Positions 1 to 6,940 of a stretch of 9,213 nucleotides of DNA are shown piece after piece (within the stretch, counting starts at the first letter, position 1; each line of letters begins with the position of its first letter). Made by a program: the position numbers and the translations under genes. Source of the DNA: an uncultured Oscillospiraceae bacterium (GTDB lineage Bacteria; Bacillota_A; Clostridia; Oscillospirales; Oscillospiraceae). Under the pieces are notes generated by a model. It was given only the letters and a program-made list of their open reading frames with translations, did not search any database and was not told where the DNA came from. The stretch is from NCBI GenBank assembly GCA_944385265.1, contig CALWWO010000030.1:1-9213 (forward strand), in the 5' to 3' direction.

Positions 1-70
1 CCCTCAGCGCTTTTCCGTTTTGCTGTATATTTCCGCTTATTTTATACTGCGGGCGCGGCAATTATATTGC

Positions 71-96
71 AATGCTGTAATTATACTGACAGCATT
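71..96. repeat. Perfect 8-bp inverted repeat beside the gdhA terminator
   Basis: The arms AATGCTGT (71-78) and ACAGCATT (89-96) are perfect reverse complements around a 10-base spacer. The repeat ends one base before the terminator stem at 98. In a gdhA transcript it would fold as a second hairpin just beyond the U-tract. As DNA it has the size and symmetry of a dimeric-regulator operator. The spacer contains TATAAT on the minus strand (85-80), but I see no -35 element at the right distance, so a promoter is not called. The role is unknown. Confidence 0.55.
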
Positions 97-97
97 A

Positions 98-126
98 AAA
101 AAGTCGGGCAAAATGCCCGACTTTTT
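98..126 (-). terminator. Intrinsic, potentially bidirectional terminator after gdhA
   Basis: A 13-bp perfect stem pairs 98-110 with 114-126 around a three-base loop. Its GC core is GTCGGGC/GCCCGAC. On the minus strand the stem is followed by a run of T residues that continues into TTAATGC. It lies about 33 bases past the glutamate dehydrogenase stop codon, the normal place for a factor-independent terminator. The plus strand also ends the stem with TTTTT, so the element could stop transcription arriving from the left edge. Whether a convergent gene exists there cannot be seen. Confidence 0.92.
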
Positions 127-158
127 ATTTCAACAGGAATTTTGAACGCTTGTTCTTA

Positions 159-1415
159 TTACGGCCAAATTCCTCTCGGCTTTCCGGCCTCTGCAATGCG
201 CTCCAGAGCGATAACATATGCAGCCTCTCTAAGCGTGATATTCTTTTCTTTGCTGAGCGTCCAAAGATCTTCAAAGTTTTTGTCCATCTTCGTCATAAGC
301 TTTGTATTGACTTCTTCAAGCGTCCAGTAATAATTCTGCTGGTTTTGGATCCACTCAAAGTAAGACACGATAACACCGCCGGAGTTTGCAAGTATATCGG
401 GTACGATGTATGTACCGCGAGCCGACAGGATATCATCAGCGTCAACTGTAACAGGACCATTTGCGCCTTCTACTATGACTTTAGCTTTTACATCGTTTAC
501 ATTGTCTTCATTGATCTGGTTTTCAAGAGCGGCAGGGATAAGAACGTCTACGTCAAGCACTACAAGCTCTTCGTTTGTGATATGTTCTACACCCTCTGCA
601 TTGTAGTCGCAGAGCTTCTTTCCGCTTTCGATATGCTCGATGATTTCGGGGATATTGAGACCTGTTTTAAGATATACAGCGCCGGAAGAGTTACTTACCG
701 CGACGACCTCCGCTCCCTCTTCATACATGAATTTTGCGGAGTAGCTGCCGACGTTGCCCATACCTTGTACTGCGACGGTAACACGCTTTGGATCCATATC
801 AAGCTTATTAAGCACGTTCAAAACCGTTCTGTAAACGCCGAGACCGGTCGCCTCAACTCTTCCCTCCGATCCGCCAAGTGGAAGCGGCTTGCCGGTTACT
901 ACGGCAGGAGAATAGTTTCTGTTGATCATGCTATATGTATCTACCATCCAGCCCATGATCTGCGGCGTGGTGCCAACATCAGGAGCAGGAATATCTTTAT
1001 CAGGACCGATCATGTATGACATTGACGCCGTATAACGCCTTGTAAGTCTTTCAAGCTCGCCCTGGGAAAGTTCTTTCGGATTTACAGTAATACCGCCCTT
1101 GCCGCCGCCGAACGGAATATCGGCGATAGCGTTTTTAAACGCCATCCATGCCGCGAGAGCCTTTACCTCGTCTATATTAACATTCTGATGGTATCTGATA
1201 CCGCCCTTTGCGGGACCTCTTGTGCATGAGTACTGCACTCTGTATCCGTCAAAAACCTTTACTTCGCCGTTATCCATCTTTATTGGCAGAGAAACTTTAA
1301 GTTCTTTTTCCGGATGGAGCAGCCTTACATAATCATTTTTCGTATACTCCAGAATCTTTGCCGCCTTCTCTACTGCGGCTACAACATTATCAAACGGGTT
1401 GTATTGTTTTGACAA
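159..1415 (-). CDS. gdhA: Glutamate dehydrogenase (Glu/Leu/Phe/Val dehydrogenase family)
   Basis: This 418-residue protein is the small hexameric type of glutamate dehydrogenase. It catalyses reversible oxidative deamination of glutamate to 2-oxoglutarate and ammonia in the cytoplasm. The N-terminal substrate domain has the GPAKGG motif (K70), K94 in FKNA, and the family signature PFGGGKGG with catalytic K106. D146 in PAPDVG matches the catalytic aspartate of the family. The Rossmann domain shows GMGNVG (218-223). The C-terminal part has VEGANGP (315-321) and ILANSGGV with S345, which aligns with the substrate-binding serine. The start is TTG: a good AGGAGG lies 8 bases upstream, and the first in-frame ATG is codon 47, too late for an intact domain. 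Nine of 15 Arg codons are AGA and none is CGG, suggesting high expression. It has its own promoter and terminator. NAD versus NADP use cannot be decided; N242 sits where many relatives have Asp. Confidence 0.96.
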   Translation of the reverse strand: MSKQYNPFDNVVAAVEKAAKILEYTKNDYVRLLHPEKELKVSLPIKMDNGEVKVFDGYRVQYSCTRGPAKGGIRYHQNVNIDEVKALAAWMAFKNAIADIPFGGGKGGITVNPKELSQGELERLTRRYTASMSYMIGPDKDIPAPDVGTTPQIMGWMVDTYSMINRNYSPAVVTGKPLPLGGSEGRVEATGLGVYRTVLNVLNKLDMDPKRVTVAVQGMGNVGSYSAKFMYEEGAEVVAVSNSSGAVYLKTGLNIPEIIEHIESGKKLCDYNAEGVEHITNEELVVLDVDVLIPAALENQINEDNVNDVKAKVIVEGANGPVTVDADDILSARGTYIVPDILANSGGVIVSYFEWIQNQQNYYWTLEEVNTKLMTKMDKNFEDLWTLSKEKNITLREAAYVIALERIAEAGKPRGIWP

Positions 1416-1429
1416 TCTCTTTTCCTCCT
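1413..1429 (-). promoter_or_regulatory. Ribosome binding site that fixes the TTG start of gdhA
   Basis: A perfect AGGAGG occupies 1429-1424 on the minus strand, followed by an eight-base spacer (AAAAGAGA) and TTG at 1415-1413. No ATG or GTG lies near this site in frame. The downstream residues SKQYNPFDN begin the usual short N-terminal segment of the family. This combination makes TTG the best-supported initiation codon. Confidence 0.85.
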
Positions 1430-1438
1430 ATCGTTTAT

Positions 1439-1468
1439 TTGCATTTTATACATTGAGAACTTGCATTT
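1439..1468 (-). repeat. Two direct AAATGCAA octamers in the gdhA leader
   Basis: On the minus strand AAATGCAA occurs at 1468-1461 and again at 1446-1439, exactly 22 bp apart, or about two helical turns. A related copy with one mismatch (AAATGCCA) lies at 1507-1500, upstream of the -35 element. The first octamer directly follows the -10 element and covers the expected transcription start. The placement fits regulator binding sites, but the region is AT-rich and chance cannot be excluded. Confidence 0.35.
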
Positions 1469-1497
1469 AGTATATCATATCGAGCTTGTTCGTGCAA
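1469..1497 (-). promoter_or_regulatory. Predicted extended -10, sigma-A-type promoter of gdhA
   Basis: On the minus strand the -35 region is TTGCAC (1497-1492) and the -10 element is TATACT (1474-1469). They are separated by exactly 17 bases. The -10 is preceded by TGA, giving a TGn extension that commonly compensates for a weak -35. Transcription would start near 1462, leaving a leader of about 45-50 bases before the TTG codon. This is the only convincing promoter in the window. It fits independent expression of gdhA, away from the replication and cell-wall operon upstream. Confidence 0.7.
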
Positions 1498-1543
1498 TAT
1501 GGCATTTTGAATAAATATGCGGATAATCTTGCAAAAATACAGT

Positions 1544-4500
1544 CTATTTTGTTACAACATTCTCTTCTCCCAGCATTTTTTGCAACTCTTTGATTAGAGC
1601 CTTGTGTATAATACACCGTGCACCCACCCGTTTCTTACTGTCCTCAAAGTATATCACCATCTGCTGGTTCCCGGGAAACATGAATAAAATCGATTTGATT
1701 CTTTCATATGCGCTGTCTTTTTCAGATTTAAGGCGAACATACAGCCGCTGTTCTCTCGGCGTTTTCTGCTTTTCATTTCCTTGCTCCGAGGGCGCCTGAT
1801 CAAGCGGAGCGACTACATCCGCCACTATTTGCGGATCGTTTTCGTCGCGCACCGACAGTCTTCCCGTTATTGCGACAGGTATATCCTCTTTTATATACGC
1901 GCCGCAGTTATCAAGCGTTCTCTGAAAAGCGAGAATCTCCATATTAGCCGTTCCATCCTCCAGCGTTATATACGCCATCAAAGTATTGTTCTTTGTAGCC
2001 TTTGTTTTTGCTGCGGTGATTATGCCGGCGACGGTGATCCGCTGCCCGTCGTTATATTTTCCGCCGGGCTCGTCTCCGGCGAAATCATCGAATATGCTGC
2101 GCAGAGTGACGGCGCCTGCGCGCTTTGCAGCATCGCGGTATTCCTCCATCGGGTGCCCTGACAGGTACAGTCCCGTGATCTCATGCTCCATATTCATAAG
2201 CTCACGCGGGGAGTATTCCGGTATATCAGGCAGCTCCATTTTGACAGATGACGTTTCATTACCTGTCAATCCGCCGAACAGATCGAGCTGCCCCTCTATA
2301 TTTTTTCTCCGGCTGTCGGCTATGCTGTCAAGCACAGTCTGGCACACCGCCATAAGCTGACTGCGCTTATATCCCATACTGTCAAACCCGCCGCATTTGA
2401 TAAGGCTCTCTACGGCGCGGCGATTCAGCTCCTGCCCGTACATCCTGTCGCAGAACTCGTCAAACGTCTTAAATTTGCCGTTTTGTTCGCGCTCAGCCAT
2501 GACTGCTTTTATAAATCCGCGACCTATATTTTTTACTGCCACGAGACCGTAACGTATATGGTTTTCGGAGACGGTAAAATTATCGTCCGACTCGTTTACA
2601 TCGGGCGGTAATACGGCGATGCCCATCTCCTTGCACTGTGCGGTGTATTCAGCCACCTTCTCCGGGCTTTCAAGCACGGAGCTCATCAGAGCTGCCATAT
2701 ACTCGCGCGGGTAATGGCATTTTAAATACGCCGTCTGATATGATATTATGGCGTACGCGACGGCGTGCGCTTTATTGAACGCGTAGTTTGCAAAATCGAG
2801 TATCTCGTCGTATATATCCCCGGCGACGTCTCTTGGCACGCCGTTTTTCACAGCGCCGCATATGCCGTTTTCCGGGTCTCCGTTTATGAATATATCCCTG
2901 TTGCGCACAATCTCCTCGTGCTTTTTCTTTGACATGGCGCGCCGTATATTATCCGCCTGACCGAGCGAGTATCCTCCAAGCCGGCGGCATATCTCGATAA
3001 CCTGCTCCTGATACACTATGCAGCCGTAGGTGACGTTTAATATCGGCTCTAAAAGCGGGTGCTTGTACTTTATTTTACCCGGATTTTTCTTGCTCTCTAT
3101 AAATTTCGGTATAGAGTCCATCGGTCCCGGACGGTACAGCGCTATAATAGCCGTTATATCCTCTATGCTCTGAGGACCGAGCGATGTGCACACGTTTGTT
3201 ATCCCCGCAGATTCCATCTGGAACACGCCGGAAGTCCTGCCAGCAGACAGCATTTCGTACGTTGCGGCGTCATCCTCCGGTATATTTTTCAGCGAAAAAT
3301 CGGGATCTGTTTTCTGTATACTTTTTACGGCGTCGTCTATTACCGTGAGATTGCGAAGACCTAAAAAATCCATTTTGAGAAGCCCCAGCTCCTCAAGCGT
3401 CGTCATGACATACTGGGTGGATATCGAATTGTCCTTTTTCGACAGCGCGAGCGGCACGTAAGTGTACACGGGGTCTTTCGTTATAACGACGCCTGCCGCA
3501 TGCGTCCCCGAGTCCTTAGGCATATCCTCAAGTGCTTTCGCCGTATCGACGACTTTTTTTATGCGCTCGTCCGAATCGTACATCGCCTTGAACTGTTTTG
3601 ACACCTCTAGCGCCTGGTCTATCGTCATGTTGAGCGCGCGGGGGACGGTTTTTACAAGTTCGTTTTCCTCCGCGAATGTGAGCCCCATCGTCTTCGACAC
3701 GTTACGCAGGGCGTTTTTTGCCTTGAGCGTATTGAACGTCACTATCTGTGCAACGCGGTCCTCACCGTATTTGCGCTTTACATAATCGATGACCTCTCCG
3801 CGCCGTCTTTCACAGAAATCCATGTCTATATCAGGCATGCTGACGCGCTCCGGATTCAAAAACCGCTCGAAATAAAGCGAATATTTTATAGGATCGACGT
3901 CGGTTATTCCAAGGCAGTATGACACGACGCTCCCGGCGGCAGAGCCCCTTCCCGGTCCTACCGGTATGCCCTCGTTTTTCGCGTAATTTACGAAATCCGC
4001 GACGATTAGGAAGTAATCTACAAAGCCCATGCGCTGTATCATCTCAAGCTCGTACTCGAGCTGTTTTTTTACGTCCTCTCTGTCGGGCGCGTAGCGCATT
4101 CTGAGTCCGTTATAGCACTGCTCTCGCAAATAATCATACGCGTCGACTCCCTCCGGCAGCTTGAATTCCGGCAGGTGATAGTGACCAAATTCTATCTCGA
4201 CGTTGCACATATCGGCTATTTTCACCGTGTTGTCGGCAGCCTCCGGATATTCCGGAAACAGGGAGCGCATCTCCTCCTCCGACTTTATATAGAACTCGTC
4301 GGTCTCAAATTTCATCCGGTCGGTATCGTCCACTTTTTTGCCCGTCTGCATGCAGAGCAGCACATCCTGCGCATAAGCGTCCTCACGCGTCAGATAATGT
4401 GCGTCGTTCGTTACTACAAGCGGTATCCCCGTCTCCCTTGATAAGCGCATAAGATCGCGGTTTACGGCTTTCTGCTCGTCTATGCCGTGATCCTGAAGCT

Positions 4501-5017
4501 CCAGATAATACGAGTCTTCGCCAAATATCTCGCGCATCTCTAGTGCCTCGCGCTTTGCGTCGTCATACCGTCCCTCAAGCAGGAGGCTTGGTATTTTCCC
4601 GGCAAGGCAGGCTGAAAGCGCGATGAGCCCCTCGGAATTTTCGCGCAGAAGCTGCATATCTATCCTCGGCTTTACGTAAAACCCCTCTATAAACGCAAGG
4701 CTCACGAGCTTACACAGGTTTTTATATCCTGTATTGTTTTTGCACAGCAGGATAAGGTGATATCCGGAGGAATCTCTACCGTATTCCCTGTCAAAACGTG
4801 AATTTGCCGCGACGTATACCTCGCATCCGATTATCGGTTTTATCCCGCGGTTTTTGCACTCTTTATAAAAATTTATGACGCCGTACATGACGCCATGATC
4901 CGTTATCGCGACGGCTTTCTGCCCAAGCTGGGCTACGCGCGCCGCAAGCCCCTTTATCCGGCATGCGCCGTCCAGTAAGCTGTATTCGCTATGAACATGA
5001 AGATGTACAAATCCCAT
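1544..5017 (-). CDS. dnaE: DNA polymerase III subunit alpha, DnaE type
   Basis: This 1157-residue C-family replicative polymerase acts at the replication fork. In Bacillota it usually works beside PolC, extending RNA primers on the lagging strand; PolC is not in this window. An N-terminal PHP domain (about 1-210) begins with HLHVHSEYSLLDG and carries a full-looking set of metal ligands (H7, H9, D16, H41, E66, H87, C137, D205, H207). The polymerase core has GPGRGSAAGS (354-363), PDIDMDF with catalytic D396 and D398, and a third acidic residue, D550, in KMDFLGLRNL. A helix-hairpin-helix segment lies near 870-880, and QLDLF (910-914) resembles the internal sliding-clamp-binding motif. An OB-fold spans about 992-1070, followed by a C-terminal domain ending GEENVV. 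The length is normal and the frame is intact. The start is ATG after GAGGT, 8 bp past the whiA stop. DnaE1 versus DnaE3 subtype is not decided. Confidence 0.97.
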   Translation of the reverse strand: MGFVHLHVHSEYSLLDGACRIKGLAARVAQLGQKAVAITDHGVMYGVINFYKECKNRGIKPIIGCEVYVAANSRFDREYGRDSSGYHLILLCKNNTGYKNLCKLVSLAFIEGFYVKPRIDMQLLRENSEGLIALSACLAGKIPSLLLEGRYDDAKREALEMREIFGEDSYYLELQDHGIDEQKAVNRDLMRLSRETGIPLVVTNDAHYLTREDAYAQDVLLCMQTGKKVDDTDRMKFETDEFYIKSEEEMRSLFPEYPEAADNTVKIADMCNVEIEFGHYHLPEFKLPEGVDAYDYLREQCYNGLRMRYAPDREDVKKQLEYELEMIQRMGFVDYFLIVADFVNYAKNEGIPVGPGRGSAAGSVVSYCLGITDVDPIKYSLYFERFLNPERVSMPDIDMDFCERRRGEVIDYVKRKYGEDRVAQIVTFNTLKAKNALRNVSKTMGLTFAEENELVKTVPRALNMTIDQALEVSKQFKAMYDSDERIKKVVDTAKALEDMPKDSGTHAAGVVITKDPVYTYVPLALSKKDNSISTQYVMTTLEELGLLKMDFLGLRNLTVIDDAVKSIQKTDPDFSLKNIPEDDAATYEMLSAGRTSGVFQMESAGITNVCTSLGPQSIEDITAIIALYRPGPMDSIPKFIESKKNPGKIKYKHPLLEPILNVTYGCIVYQEQVIEICRRLGGYSLGQADNIRRAMSKKKHEEIVRNRDIFINGDPENGICGAVKNGVPRDVAGDIYDEILDFANYAFNKAHAVAYAIISYQTAYLKCHYPREYMAALMSSVLESPEKVAEYTAQCKEMGIAVLPPDVNESDDNFTVSENHIRYGLVAVKNIGRGFIKAVMAEREQNGKFKTFDEFCDRMYGQELNRRAVESLIKCGGFDSMGYKRSQLMAVCQTVLDSIADSRRKNIEGQLDLFGGLTGNETSSVKMELPDIPEYSPRELMNMEHEITGLYLSGHPMEEYRDAAKRAGAVTLRSIFDDFAGDEPGGKYNDGQRITVAGIITAAKTKATKNNTLMAYITLEDGTANMEILAFQRTLDNCGAYIKEDIPVAITGRLSVRDENDPQIVADVVAPLDQAPSEQGNEKQKTPREQRLYVRLKSEKDSAYERIKSILFMFPGNQQMVIYFEDSKKRVGARCIIHKALIKELQKMLGEENVVTK

Positions 5018-5022
5018 TTTTT

Positions 5023-5027
5023 ACCTC
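5023..5027 (-). promoter_or_regulatory. Ribosome binding site of dnaE overlapping the whiA stop
   Basis: The minus strand reads TGAGGTAAAAA before the dnaE ATG. GAGGT at 5027-5023 is the Shine-Dalgarno sequence, with five A residues before the start codon. It overlaps the whiA TGA stop (5028-5026). Ribosomes finishing whiA therefore terminate on the dnaE initiation site, which suggests translational coupling. Confidence 0.7.
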
Positions 5028-5928
5028 AATTCCCTTTTGAAAGCTCTATGATTCTTCTGAGCCTGTGGTTTAGGCACGATTTCGTTACGGGCGGATCTGT
5101 TATCGCGGCAAGCTCGCTTAAACTTAGCTCAGGATTTTCCAGTCTTATCCGCGCCGTCTCACGCAGCTTTTCCGGAAGGGATTTAAGCTCTCCTCTCTCC
5201 TCAAGCCGCTGTATTGCCTCCACCTGTCCCTGCGCCGCTTCCACTATCTTCGACACGTTCGCCGTGTCGCAGTTTACTTTCCTGTTGACGCTGTTTTTCA
5301 TATCTTTTTCTATTTTCGCCGCCATGATCTGCATTGCCGCGACAGGCGCTCCGATCGTAGTCAAAAGATCCTCTATCTCCGAGCTGCTCTTAAAATATGT
5401 TATATAATTGCCTTTTCGCGGCGCGCTTTTCGGATTGAAGCCCATATCCAGAAGCATCGCATACGTCTCGCGGCTGACGCTATAATGAGCTGTGACAAGT
5501 TCGAGATGATATCTCTTCTGCGGGTCGGTTATGCTCCCTCCTGCAAGAAACGCGCCTCTTATAAAACTCTGACGGCAGCAATCCTCCTCCAGAACTCCCA
5601 GATTTATATGCTGCGCGATCGTTTTATCAATATCGTATCCCAATAAATCGAATATTCTCGCGAGCTTTTCTCGCCCGGTTATTTCAAGCATCAGCTTCAT
5701 CGCCTGTTCGTTATTTTCCGGCAAAACGTCAAACGTGGCTCCGAACGCTTTTTTAAACAGCTTTGGAAGCCTTTTGACGAGCGGTCGAGATTCGGTAACG
5801 ATCTTTATACCGCGCCCGGAAAATGTATTGCAATACAAAAGTATGCCGTACGCCTCAGCCAGCGCGCAGCATTGCGCATTCATCGCGTTTTTGCACAGCT
5901 CTGTCTTTGTATCGTATGAAAAGGACAT
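5026..5928 (-). CDS. whiA: DNA-binding protein WhiA
   Basis: This 300-residue protein is full length for WhiA. The family joins an N-terminal domain related to LAGLIDADG homing endonucleases, thought to be catalytically inactive, to a C-terminal helix-turn-helix. It is a sporulation regulator in Streptomyces. In Bacillus it is implicated in cell division and chromosome organisation. The protein opens with SFSYDTKTEL, typical of the family. The central FIRGAFLAGGSITDP (122-136) corresponds to the LAGLIDADG-like core, and NRKVNCDTANVSKIV (215-229) is a strongly conserved linker block. The helix-turn-helix lies at about 268-292 and includes PPVTKSCLNHRLRRI; relatives often have PPISKSGVNHRL. A strong AGGAGG precedes the ATG, which overlaps the yvcK stop as TAATG. 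In Bacillus the next gene is often crh; here dnaE follows directly. Confidence 0.97.
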   Translation of the reverse strand: MSFSYDTKTELCKNAMNAQCCALAEAYGILLYCNTFSGRGIKIVTESRPLVKRLPKLFKKAFGATFDVLPENNEQAMKLMLEITGREKLARIFDLLGYDIDKTIAQHINLGVLEEDCCRQSFIRGAFLAGGSITDPQKRYHLELVTAHYSVSRETYAMLLDMGFNPKSAPRKGNYITYFKSSSEIEDLLTTIGAPVAAMQIMAAKIEKDMKNSVNRKVNCDTANVSKIVEAAQGQVEAIQRLEERGELKSLPEKLRETARIRLENPELSLSELAAITDPPVTKSCLNHRLRRIIELSKGN

Positions 5929-6929
5929 TACAGCGCCTCCTCTGTATCAGCTTTCCTTTCTTTTGCGTATATGTTCATGATCTCCCTTGCAAGAAGCCGC
6001 GGATTATGCCGCACATAACCTTCATAAATACCGGCGACAGGTCTTTCATACACAATTACACCGAGCTTTTGAAGTTCTTCTATATCGGCAAATATCTGTT
6101 CGGCGTCCTCTTCCCTATATTTTTCAAGCGCGCTGTCAGGCAGTATTTTATTATTCGCAAGGCATTTATCGAATATCCGCCCGCCGCTGTGCATAAACAG
6201 CGTCTTAACATGGTCGGACACGGTATACCCCTCCGTCTCGCCGTCCTGCGTCATTACGTTAGCTATGTATAATTTCATTGCCTTGGAGTCTGCTACAGCC
6301 TGCGCTATCCCGTCTGCCAAAAGCGCCGGTATTATGCTTGTATACAGGCTGCCAGGACCTATTATTATAAGCTCCGCCTCTTTTATCGCCTCTATACTTT
6401 GCGGCAACGCCTTCGGACATTCGGGAACAAGCTTAACCCTTCTTATACGGCAGTCGCTGAGCTTTTTTACAGCCAATATCTTCGATTCGCCCAGCACCGT
6501 GGCTCCGTTTTCAAATTCTGCAAATAGGCGCACATCCTCCGTTGTCACCGGTAGTACTTTGCCAGTTATCGCAAGCACATCGCCCATACGGGTCACCGCC
6601 TCTGTAAACGAGCCGCATATGCCGTACATCGCAGCTAAAAACAGATTACCGAAGCTCTGTCCTTTTAAATAACCTTTTTCAAATCTATACGACATGAGCC
6701 GCGTCATAACAGGCTCTATATTTGCAAGCGCGGTTATACAGTTTCTGATATCGCCGGGTGGGAGCATTCCAAGCTCCTCCCTCAGCACGCCGGAGCCGCC
6801 GCCGTCATCTGCGACTGTTACTATTGCTGTTATATTTGGCGTATACAGCTTCAGCCCCATGAGCATCGTCGAAAGTCCCGTTCCGCCGCCTATGCACACC
6901 GTTTTCGGATTTTCATTGTTAACGTCCAT
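5928..6929 (-). CDS. yvcK: YvcK/GlmR (CofD-like) UDP-GlcNAc-binding protein
   Basis: With the ATG at 6929 the product has 333 residues, normal for the YvcK family. In Bacillus subtilis YvcK (GlmR) is needed for growth on gluconeogenic carbon sources. It binds UDP-GlcNAc and influences glucosamine-6-phosphate synthesis and cell-wall precursor supply. The fold is related to CofD, but these proteins are not known to make coenzyme F420. Motifs are GGGTGLS (14-20), VTVADDGGGSG (37-47), LPPGDIRNC (56-64), GPGSLYTSIIP (191-201) and MTQDGETEGYTVSDHV (226-241). The frame is open for 40 codons upstream, but that stretch overlaps the end of rapZ and is not family-like. A GTG three codons upstream (6938-6936) is the only reasonable alternative start, as GGTG before the ATG is a weak ribosome site. 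The stop overlaps whiA by one base. Confidence 0.95.
   Translation of the reverse strand: MDVNNENPKTVCIGGGTGLSTMLMGLKLYTPNITAIVTVADDGGGSGVLREELGMLPPGDIRNCITALANIEPVMTRLMSYRFEKGYLKGQSFGNLFLAAMYGICGSFTEAVTRMGDVLAITGKVLPVTTEDVRLFAEFENGATVLGESKILAVKKLSDCRIRRVKLVPECPKALPQSIEAIKEAELIIIGPGSLYTSIIPALLADGIAQAVADSKAMKLYIANVMTQDGETEGYTVSDHVKTLFMHSGGRIFDKCLANNKILPDSALEKYREEDAEQIFADIEELQKLGVIVYERPVAGIYEGYVRHNPRLLAREIMNIYAKERKADTEEAL
5936..5941 (-). promoter_or_regulatory. Strong ribosome binding site of whiA inside yvcK
   Basis: AGGAGG at 5941-5936 on the minus strand lies inside the last codons of yvcK, seven bases before the whiA ATG. The stop and start share a base (TAATG). Strong initiation at an overlapping start implies coupled translation of yvcK and whiA. 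Confidence 0.85.
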
Positions 6930-6940
6930 GTTTTTCACCG

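Noticed and set aside
1..80. A plus-strand frame open from the left edge to TAA at 78-80, just before the terminator
   Set aside because: It would fit a convergent gene ending there, but only 25 codons are visible. The sequence is Cys- and Phe-rich without a recognisable motif, and another frame is equally open. There is not enough to call a gene.
41..85. TATAAT- and TATAAA-like sequences on the minus strand left of the gdhA terminator, as a promoter for an off-window gene
   Set aside because: None has an acceptable -35 element at 16-18 bp or a TGn extension. The region is AT-rich, so such hexamers are expected by chance.
150..1019. A 289-codon open frame on the plus strand opposite gdhA
   Set aside because: It is wholly antisense to a clear glutamate dehydrogenase, shows no recognisable motif, and has no ribosome binding site that I can see. 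It is best explained as a shadow of the coding strand's codon bias.
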